NCBI GenBank assembly: GCA_037074705.1
Contig: CM073591.1
Coordinates: 74,320,532-74,384,531, forward strand
Origin: Zhengitettix transpicula
Taxonomy: Eukaryota; Arthropoda; Insecta; Orthoptera; Tetrigidae
Reading direction: 5' to 3'
DNA: 64,000 nucleotides
The translations under genes were made by a program, and so were the position numbers. Each line of letters opens with the position of its first letter. The stretch's first letter is position 1. Below the pieces are notes generated by a model. The model was not told the DNA's origin, did not search any database, and saw only the letters and a program-made list of their open reading frames with translations. Shown here one piece after another: positions 9,873 through 23,700 of the stretch.

Positions 9873-12800
9873 ATATAGACTATTAATAATTAAATTAAAT
9901 ATTATGCCTGTTAAGGTTATATAATATTTCAATCAATCTATGAACAAAATGTATCAGCGTCAACCCACATACAGTCTGGGGCACACGTCTATGAGACTCT
10001 CAATACATGTTGCCATTTAGATTTTACCTTTATTTTTTTTATTTAATATAATTTTTGTTGTTCCCCAAGCTTCAATTCCTATTTACATATCAACTTAAAA
10101 ATAATTTATAAATAGACGTTTTACGTCTCTTCAAACTAGTTTCTAATTCTGAGAAATATAGTTATAAATTTATTCAACAATAACTATTGACTGGCATGTG
10201 TAACATTTATAATTTAATTCTTATAAATGTTCTTCATTTAATTGTTAACCGAGCAAAATGTGAATCTTATAAAAAAGAAGAATCACTGTGCGAATTACCG
10301 ATTTGAGGAAAATGCTGATTAGAATTCTAACCGTAATTATTGTATTTTTTATAGTGGTCTTATGGAATTAATTACATTCCCGTTCGTCTCTGACAAAATG
10401 AAGTTGTCTCAACTTACAGACAGATCATTAATGATGAATACGATTCCACTATTTTAAATTACACCCTAAGTAAATTCCGTCCTGTTTCAATCTGAACTCC
10501 TGCTTTTCCTGCATCTACGCAACACGCACAACATAGAAGATAAAGAGATTGCCTACATTTAGGCACTTTAATATGTACGATGACATACGAGGCAATATAT
10601 AAATTTATCATTTTTTTATGGTAAGATACATAGGATTCAATTATATTTATATACTGTACGACTCTGTAGCGCTTTCCTTTCGAAAGAATATTTATTTAAT
10701 TTAACATAGGATATTACTGTATGCTCTAAGTAATACAATTCTTAAAATGTAATCATAGATTTCCTTAAATAGAAATTAAAGACAAATATTGAAAACCATA
10801 ATGAAGATGAAATTTTGTTGAAATGCAACTTTTATGTTTCCAAACTTAAAATTAATCTATATTTTTAGTCAACATTATACAATAACATTTGGTTCCTGTA
10901 TTAATTACAATATTATGAGCTACATTAAAATCATTTGTCTTTCTTTCGCGTTTCGTATTTCAATTTTAATAAATAATATTTTATAGTCCATATTACCTAT
11001 AAATACAAATAGCCAACAATGTAGTTAGTCTATTCCACAATTTTTTTAAATTTATTAGTACACGGTTGATAGATAATATAGGTTGAGTCATTATACTAAT
11101 GTACTAGTACTTCAATAATGACCGATGATGTGTTGACAAATGTGCAATTAAATAGTTCTCATTTAAAACACTCTAGAAGAAAAATGACAATGAAAGGAAT
11201 AAAATACACATTATGTTTGAAATTTAAAACATTAAAAATATTTTATTAAATAACAGTTATATGAAAATAAATTCACTCTCTGAAAAAATAATTAGTACAA
11301 TATGAATATTAACACGTCATGAATCAAAAACGACAGTTAAATTAGTATTTTAAAAATATGCATATATGAGATCTTGTATATATAAAAATGTACATATATA
11401 AGAAATATGGATATTCGTTGTCTCTTGAGGTAATATATGAAATACGCTAGTATTGAATAATATTATTGAATAAAAAAACATTGGTTAAAGTGAATTATTT
11501 TTTTATAAATTGTAATAGAAGGTTATTAATAGGAAAATTGGATGGTTCTTACGAGGGAATATATAGAACTTTAATAAAAATACATTCAACTTTAATAGCA
11601 ACTGTAACTAACCTTAGACGTATTTTATAAATATGTAACACATTGTTTATCAAGCATAGACCTATAGATAGAATTTATATTCCAACTTATGTGCAACGAC
11701 CACTAAAGTGAAAAACTAATCAGTGTGATAATAAGAAGTTACCGAATTTTTCTGCACATATTTGGCAAATACGTTTCTCAGGAAAATGTTATATTACTCT
11801 CAGGCTAATAAATATCTATTTGTAAATAGATACTACGAATGTGACATGTGTGTATCAAGGAAATATAAATGTATTTTATCCTAGTCTGACCTTTAATCCA
11901 GAAAATGTAATACTGTATCAGTTTTAAAATAGCAAGAGAAGTGAAGTTGAGGTTTCCAGAGAGGTTTTCTGAAGGTAGTTGGAGAGTTTTCGCAGTATAG
12001 GTGAAGATAAAAGCTTTCGTAACGCACGGGAAACGCCAGTAATAGTGGTGCAGTTGTGAAGGAGATAACGTTGGACGAAGCTGACTATCTGCCTGTTTAA
12101 AGCTTTCCAAACGTGTTGACTTGTAGAGAGAAACTAAACCTAATGCAACAAGGGGCAAAGTTCGACAAAGGGAAGGAATTCTTGTTAACTAGGAGAATAT
12201 TGGAAACTTGCGCCGTACCAGACGAACGCTTCAGCATTATGTTAATTCGTAATAGAAGATCGCAAAACCAAAAATCTACTAAATTTGAAAGCTAAGGTAC
12301 ATTTTCTTAAAATTTTGTTTCAATCTTTGAGAAATATAAATTTAGTTTTCAACTAAATTAAATAAAAATAACATAATTGAAAAACCAGATAGTTTGCAAT
12401 AATTGTAAGAGACACTCGCAATCAAATTTGACAATATAACCAAATTACACGATTACAATTTCAAACTAAGTGATGTCATGCGTGATCCAGCGAATGATAA
12501 AAACTGTTACGCTCTGGAAATATTTAGAGACGAGTTACCCACATTGCATAAGACAACAAATATAGAAATGTGAATTAAAATGTTACAGGTTTCAATTGAT
12601 TTACTGGAAGACTTGTTTTTTCTTTGTGTGAAAACTAACGTAATAAATTATATAATAATTGGAACTAGAAAACGCAGGATATTATAGAAATGAAAATTAT
12701 TTTAGTTAATGATGGAAGCAGACGATATGCCCAGTAGCACGTGTAATTTTTGCGAACTGATGTTAATTTAGAAATTTAAAGGGCCCGTACCTCATACAAT

Positions 12801-13020
12801 TATTTTTTAATCAGCTTATTTTTAATTAATATAATTGCAAACCAAAAGTTTAATATTTCAAGCAAATGTTATCAAATTTAAAGCCAACCTGATCAAGGTA
12901 GTTATTGATATACTAAATGCAAGGATTATTCATAACGTTACATTTAACAAAACAACCATGTTTACAAAATCATAATTAAACTGTAATATTGCTTACCTGC
13001 TATGGAAATACGAAGTATGT
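9873..13020. other. Intergenic, nothing recognised
   Basis: AT-rich sequence. Open frames at 11805-12158 (minus) and 12113-12295 (plus) overlap on opposite strands and show no motif, so I do not call them. Confidence 0.5.
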
Positions 13021-13570
13021 AAAGGACTTTTAGTTGTAACTAAGTCACGGAAATGAACAGGCTGAAGAGGAACAGGTCGGAGGAGAATTCAGCCCCGTAT
13101 CTTCTTGCGTGTCGAAGACTTCTAGGATAGGAAAATAGGAAAGTCGATAACGTGGGGTTCTTGGTATCTACGTATCTTCCAGAGAAATGAACATAAAACA
13201 GAAAGCGTTATGAAGTCAAAGACAAAGTTTATTATAAAAAGAATTCGACTGAGTATAGAGTACTCAGGAGCCTCCCTCACCCGATGATGGTTGTAGCAAG
13301 ACTGAATACTGAAGGTGACTCCGAAGTTGGAGAGAAAAACCCCCTCCCAAGTTAAAACGGACGTGCGGAAGGCGGGGAACGAGCCAAAGCTTCTGATCAA
13401 ATCACGTGATCTGTACAGGGGCAAAACCGGTTCAAACAGAGAATCGACCGAGGCAGCAACGTAACCCGAATCCACCGAGGTTTTTCAAACGTGGGGTCTG
13501 GTAACGAAACACACACATCCTTTGTAGCCCAAGTAGAAAGAAAATTTCTCAGAGGTGTGTGGTAACCGAT
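13021..13570. repeat. GC-richer block, probable interspersed repeat
   Basis: Base composition differs from its surroundings. A 20-bp word at 13521-13540 (TTTGTAGCCCAAGTAGAAAG) recurs inverted at 54163-54182, which suggests a repeat family. The minus-strand frame at 13122-13475 has no recognisable domain. Confidence 0.4.
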
Positions 13571-14697
13571 TTAACAAAGGAAGTTAGTGAAGCTATATGA
13601 CAAAACAATATTTTACGTATTGCGAACTTTCGTTACATAAACGTACACGATTTTATGATCATCGTTCGAAGTTAAATTGTATTTTTGTTTTGTTTAGACT
13701 TAAAACAAGCAAATAATAATAAAAAGTCAAATTAGATACGAATAAATAAACACAACACTGTTTCTGCAGTCGTTGTTGCTTTCTTCTGGTGTAGAAGTAA
13801 AATTAGTAATAGCTCCTGGAAAATATTTTGCACTATTTTAAACAAAATCACAGATATTAAGATAAGTTAACTTAAAAGTATAGAAACGAAGTTATTTGCA
13901 GTATCAATTATTTGCCGATGTAATTTGTAATCCATGGACGGAAGAGAGTTTCGTTATCTTAGTTTTCTATATTCAGTGTGTTTTACCGAGTACATACTAT
14001 AGTGTAAATTCCCTTGGAAAAAATTTATTGATCTGAAAAATTAATATATGGCATTATTAATTACGTACTACAAAATTTAACTAAATTACTCCTGACTCAA
14101 AAATTAAAAGCATCAACCAAGCCGTAAATTATTTCGAGATATATTAACCTGAAATACAGCTTTGTTCCAAAGAAGGGAAACTATTTTACTTAAATTCATG
14201 AATCTTTAATTAGCTGTTTTACATTCGTTGGCAGTTCTCCAAATCGCAATCTACTTCCACAGTTTGAAACATTAATCAACAGAATGCGTTCGGTTTTGCT
14301 GTACGCCAACAGCGAATTAATCTTCTTGAAGGAAGAATCCTCGCTGTTGGGAAGCAAATATAAATCATTTTAATTTTGCTATGTCTAAGATTAATAAATA
14401 ACTAAATAATTAAACAAATTTAATTTCTAAATTTTTAGTTAGGTATTTCAATTAATTTATCTTAAAGTATTTATCGTTTCTATGAATAGTTAGTATCACA
14501 TAGGATGTATTTCTGATCAGACTGAAAAAAATATATTTTAATATTATTTTATCAGTATATTAACGATTCGTAACAAGGTTATCCAATGATTATTGTTGAA
14601 AGCAATTCAGGTAAAATTGTCTTTGGTTGTGAGGGTCATATAAAAGGTTTTGCTGAAGTCTCCATTTGATTTGAAACGTGGCTAGAGCGTTTAGTAA

Positions 14698-14999
14698 ATG
14701 AAAATGTGCGTTAAATTAGTTTACGTTATAACAATTTTGGGTCTATTTATATTCAGTAATTTAGTGATTTATCATCATACGAAGACACAAATACGGGAAT
14801 GTTTTGGAAAACAAAAATTTGCAATCTTACAGTTACCACCGATATTTTGAATGGAGAAGAGAATGAAACTAATATATGCGTTTCGAATTTAAAGGAATTT
14901 ATCCATAATTTAGAGCATATAATTGCAGGACTAAATTATTACGAAAAGCTAAACAGAATTTTAAAAATTACTATTAATTCCTATTGCCGTGGTATATAA
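14698..14999 (+). pseudogene. Unidentified gene scrap with signal-peptide-like start
   Basis: ATG at 14698 opens a 50-codon frame with a strong hydrophobic start (VKLVYVITILGLFIFSNLVI) and stops at 14848. An overlapping frame from 14799 continues to 14999, rich in Asn and Leu, with two sequons (NLT, NET). One reading is a frameshifted small secreted or membrane protein; another is chance in AT-rich DNA. No family is recognised. Confidence 0.2.
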
Positions 15000-16680
15000 A
15001 GTATTGATAAGAATATTGGCTTATAAACCCGATAGGTCAACGAAGTTAAGAAACAAGAGTCATTTAGAAATGTTACAAAATAAGCGATAATATTCAAGTT
15101 TAATTAGCATTAATTGCGCATAGTCTTAAGATCTGAAGGCCTCTAGGTTTCATGCACTTCAAGTGTATTGAGACTGCAGCACGTGTTTGTTCGTTGATGA
15201 TAAAGATGGAAACAGAGACATTAACAACTACATAAATTATCTCTACTCGAGTGTCTTATGAATTAAACTCGGATAAGGTTAAAAATTAATATAATTCCTA
15301 CTTACGTGACAAAACTGAATTATGTTTTAAAATGAATTTTACTTATATAAGTTACGTACATACAGTTAGGTAAATACATATGGTACTTTATATTGATATA
15401 AATTCAATACCAGTAAAATTGTTCATAATTTTAAAACGTAAAGAAGTCCGTGATTGGACGAAATTTATTCCTATTATTCACCAAAGAATCTGAATTTTGA
15501 CGACAAATTGCGGTATTGTTACGCATTATGCATGAAACGAGTCATTTAATGAAGGAATTACATAGTCAAAATTATGCCAACAGAGGAGTAAGTGCCCGGG
15601 GAACGAAAGCCGAAATATTTTGATTAAAAATAAAAACCATGGCTTCGTTTTAGAAAAGACCATGTATATATTTGTAATACATTCTGATTTAAAACCTCTA
15701 AGGATGAATTAAATTTATTGACGTTTAAAATCAGCGCATATAATAAATGAATGGTGTAAGTTCGAAAATAAATAGGCCTGCCCTGCGGGTTTTGGGCAAG
15801 AAATTTTCTTCTTTCTTTTCAGTATTTTTTGGTAGTTTTTGAGTATCTAAGAAAAACCATGGATTATGTTAATGAACATATTATTCACAAAAGTAAAAAA
15901 ATTCTACATTTTTCTCGTAGAATCAAGGGTTATAAGATATGTGAACATAAAAAATAGTGCAAGATTCCAAAAAGTGATTTAAAATATTAGATTTTAATTT
16001 TTAAATAATTTAATTTAAATGGTTTTTCTATAATTATACCATTTTACTTTCATAAAATTATACACCACTCAAAGGTGATCTTGATCATAATTAGAACTCA
16101 TTATTTTCTTCACCAACTAAACCAAGTACCAAATCATTTGTCTCTATAGTTGTACAATTCGAAACTGATTTCCGTGTGTCGGGGCAAAAGAAGAAATGAA
16201 CAGTGTCGGCTACAGATTTATGATTGGTTTATTACCCATCCCCGTTTTCCCGAATCAACTTCGTTGATGTCGCCGTCGACAGGTTATCATCGGTAACTGC
16301 AAAACAAATTGTTACCAAGCACTGGAAATTGGAACTCAGGCAATAAAAAGGGTGGTTGGAAGTAATTTCGTTGATATAACTCAATCAAAATATAATGTAG
16401 TGTCATTGGCCTCTGTGAGCATTGAACAGTGGCTCAGTTTCTTGAACCAGAAAGTGTGATAATTTATTAACTATAAAATTTAATTTTTTCTGTTGTTTTT
16501 TTCTTGGAGTGTATTACAGTATAATGCTTTATATGGTTAATGCGATTTTACGTAGTTATTTTTAAGATATTTAATGTTTTTAAATAGTTGCTCAGCTCTG
16601 ATTATATTGTCAGGTTTAAATTAATTACAGTAATATTTACAAAATAAAAATAATTAACTTTCTGCTCTTATCATCTTAAT
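15000..16680. other. Intergenic, nothing recognised
   Basis: AT-rich sequence without repeats or frames that I can support. Confidence 0.5.
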
Positions 16681-18540
16681 ATTCCCACGGCTATTTTTCA
16701 AACATAAGCGAAAACAGAGACAATTTCTGACTGCGGTTGATGGGCCAAAATTCGGTGGTCGTATGGAATTTTAAGAACCGACTTTGATGTGATTATCTTC
16801 GGGTGCATTACACTGGCAGGTCAGTAGACTTCGCAGATGACTCTGGTAGACACTGAAATCCCTCCTATTTCCTCGTATTTCACCCAGACGGCCTACATAA
16901 TCTATTCGGCCGGACAGTGAAAATGTCCTCCACTCCAAAACTCTCTCATCGAAAAAAATAAAACTAAATCATAAACCTAGTAGTAACACTCTTCCACTTA
17001 CTATACAAGCTCCTTGGTTTTCGGCAATTTCCCCACCTAAGGGTCTTGGATTCGGCAGTATTTTATACAAATTGAATTAGATTTGTGTCCCCATAAATCT
17101 CAATATTTAATTAGCCACACCCCCACAGGAGTTAACATGGTTAAATTCAGAGTCGTGGGAAGACACGTCCGCAAGTCTTGCACGAACGTGCTAGAATTTT
17201 GTGACCAAAAATTTGTGCTCTCCGGACACTCAGAATATATTAATCCGTATGAAGGGATGTCACGATTGAGTTGTTTTCGTTCCCGAGAATACTTGTGAAG
17301 CGAGCATTGACCATCTCCAGCCTAAATTTGAGAATATTATAACCTCACGATACTTTATTTCATCAAATGAATTAAAATATATAAATAATAAAATAACCCC
17401 CAATTAATTTATCTCCAATAATGGATAGAATAAATAACATGAATTGGCTGTAGGTTTACGGTCCAGGGATGTTTATTTATTAGACGGGAGAGACGGTACA
17501 AGGATAAAGGATGCTATTCTATATATAGGAACGAAGTAGCTCCTACTTTTTGTAATCTGAAATTCTACTTTTGAAAACGGTTGAGTCGGGAGGATTGATT
17601 AGGTACTGTGGTTACTATGTTAATATAATTATTTAATATCAAGGAAGAACAAAACCTGACAGAGGAGTGCATTACATTCACCTTATTACCCATAAAATGT
17701 TCTACGACTTCGTATAGCGTATTTAACATTTTTGCTTCTGTATAACATGTTTATTATTTTATGAAGGGTAGTAAATGTTACAGAAGCCACTGCTTTCCAA
17801 ACTTGATATTGGATACACACTTAACAAAACTCAAGTGGTCGTTTTAAACGAGGTTCGAGTACATAACCGCCATTTCAGCGCGAGTATAAATTGACAGTCG
17901 AGCGAGGAACAACGATAACCATTCTATTATTTTCGAATGATTGTAAAAATATCAGACGGGGGTAGTCGAATCACCCGCCTGCTCTACAACCCCCCCCCTC
18001 TCCCAACATCCACACACACTCACAAAGGGCGTCGTGTGATGTCCATCCCCTCGCGTTGGTTTTTATTATCGGGCTTGACGGTCCAGCTGCTTCGCCATTG
18101 TTTTGGGGACGGCAATCTACGCAGGACACATCTATCACCCTCTACGTGGACACCACCGCGGACCAGATCGTTATTACCAGATATGACGCAACCAACAAGG
18201 CTCAGGAAAAATTACGGGAGCCGCGTCCCCAATCAGAAAATGCGAAAATATGACACCAGACATCTTTCATGTATGTACGAACTAAGTCGATCCCATGCTC
18301 AAAACTACAACGAACTTTCTGATTAATTTCATAAAAGCCGCCATGTGAAACCATTAATTTAAAGTTGTTATTATTATGGTAAGGCTCTATATCAAATCGT
18401 AATAGAGCATCATATAGCAATAAATATGCACGATTACAAATCCTATACTTTATTGTTTTTTGTTTATTGAAATTGTCCGGCTGAAAAACCGCTGGAAAGC
18501 GCGTACCGAAGATTAAAAGTTTGGAATCGAACACTTAATT
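16681..18540. other. Mixed-composition region with GC-richer blocks
   Basis: Blocks at 16700-16930, 17090-17300 and 17920-18260 are richer in GC and carry short frames on both strands, plus C runs near 17990. They look like worn transposon bodies, but no transposase, reverse transcriptase or integrase motif is visible. Confidence 0.35.
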
Positions 18541-19284
18541 TGCATAATGATTTGATGTTACTATTGAAAACGATTGAAAGCTTCTGATACATTATCTCGG
18601 AGTGAATATAAAAATTTCACGGATTATCTTATCGCGGTGGAAAACCCTAAACCATATGAAGATCACAAAAGTGAGATAATTAGAGAAATTTAGAGAAAGA
18701 GAAAGGATTCGATTCTTTCATCATCTAATGACGAATTGACGCTGCTTATTTTCTTAAAAAATAATTTATCTTAGAATTTAAAAATGTTCAAAACTTATGA
18801 CATTTTTTTTTGCGTAACGTATGCATTAATCGTTTCAGTTATTTATTTTTCTGATTTAATTTTGATCGCATATATATTGTCGCATCTTTCTAGTATTATT
18901 TTCTTATACTTTAATTTTTCGTATTTCTGTACTGTATTTATTTGCTAGTGTATTTTTCCGTTCTCACTAATTGTTTCAATAAGATTGCATCTTTCATTGT
19001 TGAATATTATTATCTACGTATGGTGCTTTTAATTGCCCTATTTTCATAGTATACAATCAATTTATTCTGCATGACTTAGATTAGTTGATGAATTGTCTTA
19101 AATTAGGGGAACAAATGAATATATTTTTGAATTTTCTCCAACTTTCCTTTGATAGTAAAATAGCAGTGAAACACAATGTAAACATAAAGTCTTATTTTTA
19201 ATTTCAAAACTATTATATATAGTTTTTACTTGGGTGTTCCAATTTATGAATTACTCACCAGTGATTATAAATTTTTGTATATTA
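18541..19284. other. Intergenic, nothing recognised
   Basis: AT-rich, without supported features. Confidence 0.5.
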
Positions 19285-19655
19285 TTTTTTTTAGGGCAAC
19301 AGGCTACAAGAGGATAATCCACGTTGGGCAACTCCCCTTTAATAGCATAGGGAGGGATTTGAAAGGGGGGATGCGGAAGGGTAGAGGAAGATAGCAAGGG
19401 TTAACTAGGGCCCCCGGGCTATAGTTTAAGGATACTACCCGGCATTTGCCTAAAGAAATTCAGGGAAAACCCTAGAAAAACCTGCATCAGGTAGGTCGGG
19501 CATTGGGTACTTGTCCCACTCTCTTCCGATAGGTGGAGAGGAGTTTTCTGTGGGGACGCAGCATTCTCTTCTCCGTGCCTCGACCAGTTTAGGAGGCAGC
19601 TGGCCGACTATTCCAATGGGAATAGAGCGGACAACTCTTACCGTATGCCCAAGGT
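19285..19655 (-). mobile_element. Retroposon family R, copy 3 (5'-truncated)
   Basis: The T run 19285-19292 followed by AGGGCAACAGGCTACA marks the 3' end on the minus strand. Homology continues to the GTATGCCCAAGG word and stops at about 19655, short of the 5' hairpins. An inner deletion or substitution is visible at AATAGAGCGG. Confidence 0.8.
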
Positions 19656-20343
19656 ACTTTTTTTTTGTCTCTATACATATAAATCTAATAAAAAAAAATA
19701 GAATATCTCAAAGTTTGCTAATTTGGAAATTTTTAATGTACCTTTAACAAATAAATAGATTATTCTAAAAACTATTTGTTTCATAATTTAAAGTTACATG
19801 ATATATTACGCAACAATTTGTGTTAATATGTGACGCATCAACTCGTACCATCTAAAACACACAAGATTATAATTGAATTTAAATAAAATAAAATAATGAT
19901 AAAATTTTAAAAGTTGAAAATGTAACATAATGTTTTAATGACAATTTTTTATTGCGAATAACGAATTTACTAGTACTCAAAGTTTCTAACGTAATTAAAT
20001 ATATTTTAATATATTATCCAACAATTTGATTAATATTATTATATGAAACACCAACATTTTATAATTCGTATTTAACCCTTACCAGAAACATCTTACTCTC
20101 TCAAGCCTTCTCAATAGACTTTTCGTTTATTACGTTAGCATGCAAGGAATGACACGAGGCATTTCCAAGGCATTTCTCATTACGAACTGAAATATTCAAA
20201 ATAGTTACCCATATTGGAATTAGACTGAAATAATTACATCCTCAGAAGGCCATTATATAACTCCGTAACAAAACGAATGTGGTCCAGGAATAAGTCAGTT
20301 TTTGGTGGCTGATCGGTTATCTGTGTAAATCGGCAAAGTCTGA

Positions 20344-20604
20344 AAGATACTTCAGGATAAATTTAGTTATCACAGAGATATTTCGAATACGATGTTAACT
20401 AATACTTTCCTTCCTGAAGAAATATCCTCTGAATACGGCATTAAAGTAACACCAATATTAGCAATAATCAATAGAAATAGTAATGAATTTTCACTTAAGG
20501 GTTTTCATGTACAAATAATTAAAGCCGTAGGTACCTTCTTTCAGAACGTAACTTTTCAACAGAAAAATTTGAGCCTCTTGTACAGTCATCGTCAAGAACA
20601 ATGA
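20344..20604 (+). pseudogene. Possible ionotropic-receptor-like fragment
   Basis: An 86-codon frame follows a TGA at 20341 and contains KVTPILAIINRN, then NEFSLKGFHVQIIKAVGTFF, then NVTF. In insect ionotropic receptors the first ligand-binding lobe has a Pro-containing strand, a short acidic turn, then a GF/GY-D-V-x-L-L-x-x-L-like helix and an N-x-T/F segment, and the layout here is similar. No transmembrane part or second lobe was found nearby, so it is at best an isolated exon or relic. The match is by eye. Confidence 0.3.
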
Positions 20605-20697
20605 CTTGTTCTTCCAAAATGGAGCAAGCAATACACCTTGGCTTTTTTTGTAATTATGTGTTTTAAAAGCTGTCTAACGACTAGAAATGTTCTTCTC

Positions 20698-20737
20698 GTT
20701 TCTCTCTCTCTCTCTCTCTCTCCCTATATATATATAA
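20698..20737. repeat. (TC)n followed by (TA)n
   Basis: About twelve TC units, then CCC and six TA units. Confidence 0.95.
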
Positions 20738-23700
20738 CAAAAGCATTGTGACATATCTAATAACCAATTTTTAAATCTATTTCGTCAATTTAACATTCAA
20801 TCTCTGGTCTTATGATAGTTGTTTGATTTAAGTCAACCGATATGTAAAATGGAAACGTAAATTATTGGAATTATAAAAATAAATTACTTTAAATACCCTC
20901 TTTGAAGTTAAAAGTTAATGTCTATTTGTGAGTCAATAATTAAATTGTTTGAAATCTGTAACAGTGTTCCGGTAAACAGTGTTTGATTATAAAACATAAG
21001 AAAATACTCGATCTATATAAACTATTTCCATCACCGCGGATTGACTTTGGTTTGACTTTCGTGTATTTTCGTGGTTACGAAGGTTCTAGCTGTTGATACG
21101 ATAATAAAATTCATTATGATGAGTATTGATTGGGTATTTCATTGTGTTAGTAACAAATGACGATGAACTAAGAAAAGAGAGAAAGAACGAAGGAAAACCG
21201 TAGAGATACAAAAGAAAGAATAGGAGTAAAGATTTGTAGATAAAATCAGAAAGATACAAAAAACAAGACCGTTTATGTTATTGAGATAAGGCGAAAGCGA
21301 CGAAATAATAAAACGTCCAGGAGAATATTATGCTTATTACTCAGTTAAAGAGTGAAAGTAGATCTTCATCAGGGAAAGAATTAGATTCAGAGCTACAATA
21401 GAAGAGCCCGAATTGTGACAGAATATGTCTACTATTAATTAAGCTTTCTAACAATACATTTTGTAATTATTTTGTATTTTGTATCCATAGCTTCATGTTA
21501 ACTAGCATATCAGCTTGATTGTTTCAAAAATGAACGGAAAACATCTTCTCAACACTTTTGTTTATAAATAAAACAATTTCACAAGAAGCAGGAATTTTTT
21601 TTAAAAAAATTAACTCTTTTTTATTTTAAATAATTATATCAGGTATATAAAAACAAAACAGAAAGTTATAATTTAATTTTTCCTCGTTTATGTGTATCAT
21701 ATTGGAATTATTAAAAATTAGGAATGCTTCTTCAACATGATATTAAATTATTACGTACTGTCGTTCTCCACAGAAGAAAACATTATTTAGAATTACTTAA
21801 AAACCTGTAATGTGGAAAATTATGACTACGATTAAACCAATAAAATTTAAATGACACGTTATATAATTTATGAACGTCATTTCATCACGCTAAATTACTA
21901 CATTGTTCATATTAGAATACACTGTTTTAAATTTAAAAATACGTTTATAGTTTCACGCGTTTATATCTGTAAAACGCACGTGGCTGTGTGACACAATATG
22001 AAGCCAGCTTCCAGAGTTATGAGCTTTAGCTGTAGAGGACGGTCCATATCAACTACAGTGAAAATATTAGTATTTGAAAAATCGGGAGTAACGAGGCAGC
22101 CGAATCTTGGGCATGTTTTATCAGGCAGCAATTTAATTGCACGACGGAGTGTTTGTTGTGTGCGCTCGTTGATATGTTCGTTATCGGTACGTACAAGCGT
22201 CGGCTCGGTCACTCATCAATCAACCAACCAGCTGACAATTCCGTCAGGGAAGAATAATATTGTAATACAAAAGTCCAATAAACCAAGCGACTGTGCTTGC
22301 GCTTTTGTTTTAATTCACTCAATATCCCTGCTTTTGTACGAGGGTATTCAATAAAAAGCGAGGCTTATCTGACCAATAGACTGTGCGCCACGTGAACTGA
22401 TAGCCCCTAATTTCGAGATAATATCGGTGAATAGAGATAAACACAAAGGCCTCACCGAAGTCCATACAGCAAAATTCAAACCTAAACTAATTTCAATTGA
22501 ATTTCTTCTAATTATTATTTTTTTGGAATTTTTATGATGGAAAGAACAGAGATCATATTCAAGGACCAGGTGGAATTCAGTTAAGGTAATCACGCATTCA
22601 GAAACCGCAACTATACGCTCATATAGCTTTGTAAATTCGTGTAGACATCGCTAAAAACGTTCCTGAAATGACAATTTTTTATTTGGCTTCAGGTTGATCT
22701 GAATCAGGTTGGTTGGGCTCTCCGTAATTGTTGAACGCAAATCTGATGATTGGAGTTGGTATGTACTGTGGGGAAGTAGATTTTGAGGTAGATAGAAGCA
22801 GTTCGGCTATGGGAGAAAAAGACGACCTTAATTGTATTCCCAAGTCTGCAACCCCTATCAAACCTACTCGAAGGTTCCTTAATTTTGAACCTGTATAATA
22901 TTTTCAGCCGATCCTCGAAACTGAGGTTGCATGTTATTGGATAAATTAAGAAACCACAACGTATCCTTACGAAGTGTAGAGAAACATTGATCTAGGTACA
23001 GAAATTTCAGATAAGAAAATAAAAATACTTCTCATACTAACCAATTCATAGTACTTACGAATTATAGTTCTTTCTATCGTTTAGTCTCAATATTTCATCA
23101 TGTATAAATAAATATAAAACAATTTTATAATAACTATTAAATGATTCTGTAATAAATCATATGTGTGAAAAAATTAATCAAGTACTCATTCTGACACTGT
23201 TACAACTCTAGCAAAGACTAATTTAGATTTAGATTTATTATTCATTCCATTAGTCCTCGGTCGAGGAAATTGGATACGACATCATATAAGATTACATGAA
23301 AATAATAATTATTACAAATACAAAGTTAAAAAACATGCATTGAACTGTACAAAAAAATATATGATTTGAAACTACGTTAAATATTGTCCTTAACAAATAT
23401 ATATATTGTAGTAATTAGTAATTAATCCATTGTTATAATTGCAAAGTAAAGGACTCATTATTAGAGTATATAAAGCGTGCACCGCGACACAGGGCGGCGA
23501 GACACAAAGAGTACATTGTTAAGACGTACGCAGTCAAAAATCTACGAGACGAACAGCAGTCAACGAGGAGAAGCGAAACGGAAAAGTTGGAAGTCAGATG
23601 CGGGCAGATATACATCTAGAGACGCTGCAGGGTGAAACCAAGTAAAAGGTTTCCACTCAGTGGTTTGTCTGCCACAAACAGTAACCTAATAAGTCATGCC

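Noticed and set aside
11805..12158. 117-codon minus-strand frame
   Set aside because: No motif, low-complexity end (IKYIYISLI), overlapped by a frame on the other strand.
17937..18326. 129-codon plus-strand frame
   Set aside because: Overlaps a second long frame, begins in AT-rich DNA and contains a C-run; no recognisable motif.
21961..22354. Opposing frames of 83 and 118 codons as genes
   Set aside because: Mutually overlapping on opposite strands with no domain; the GC-rich block is left unassigned.
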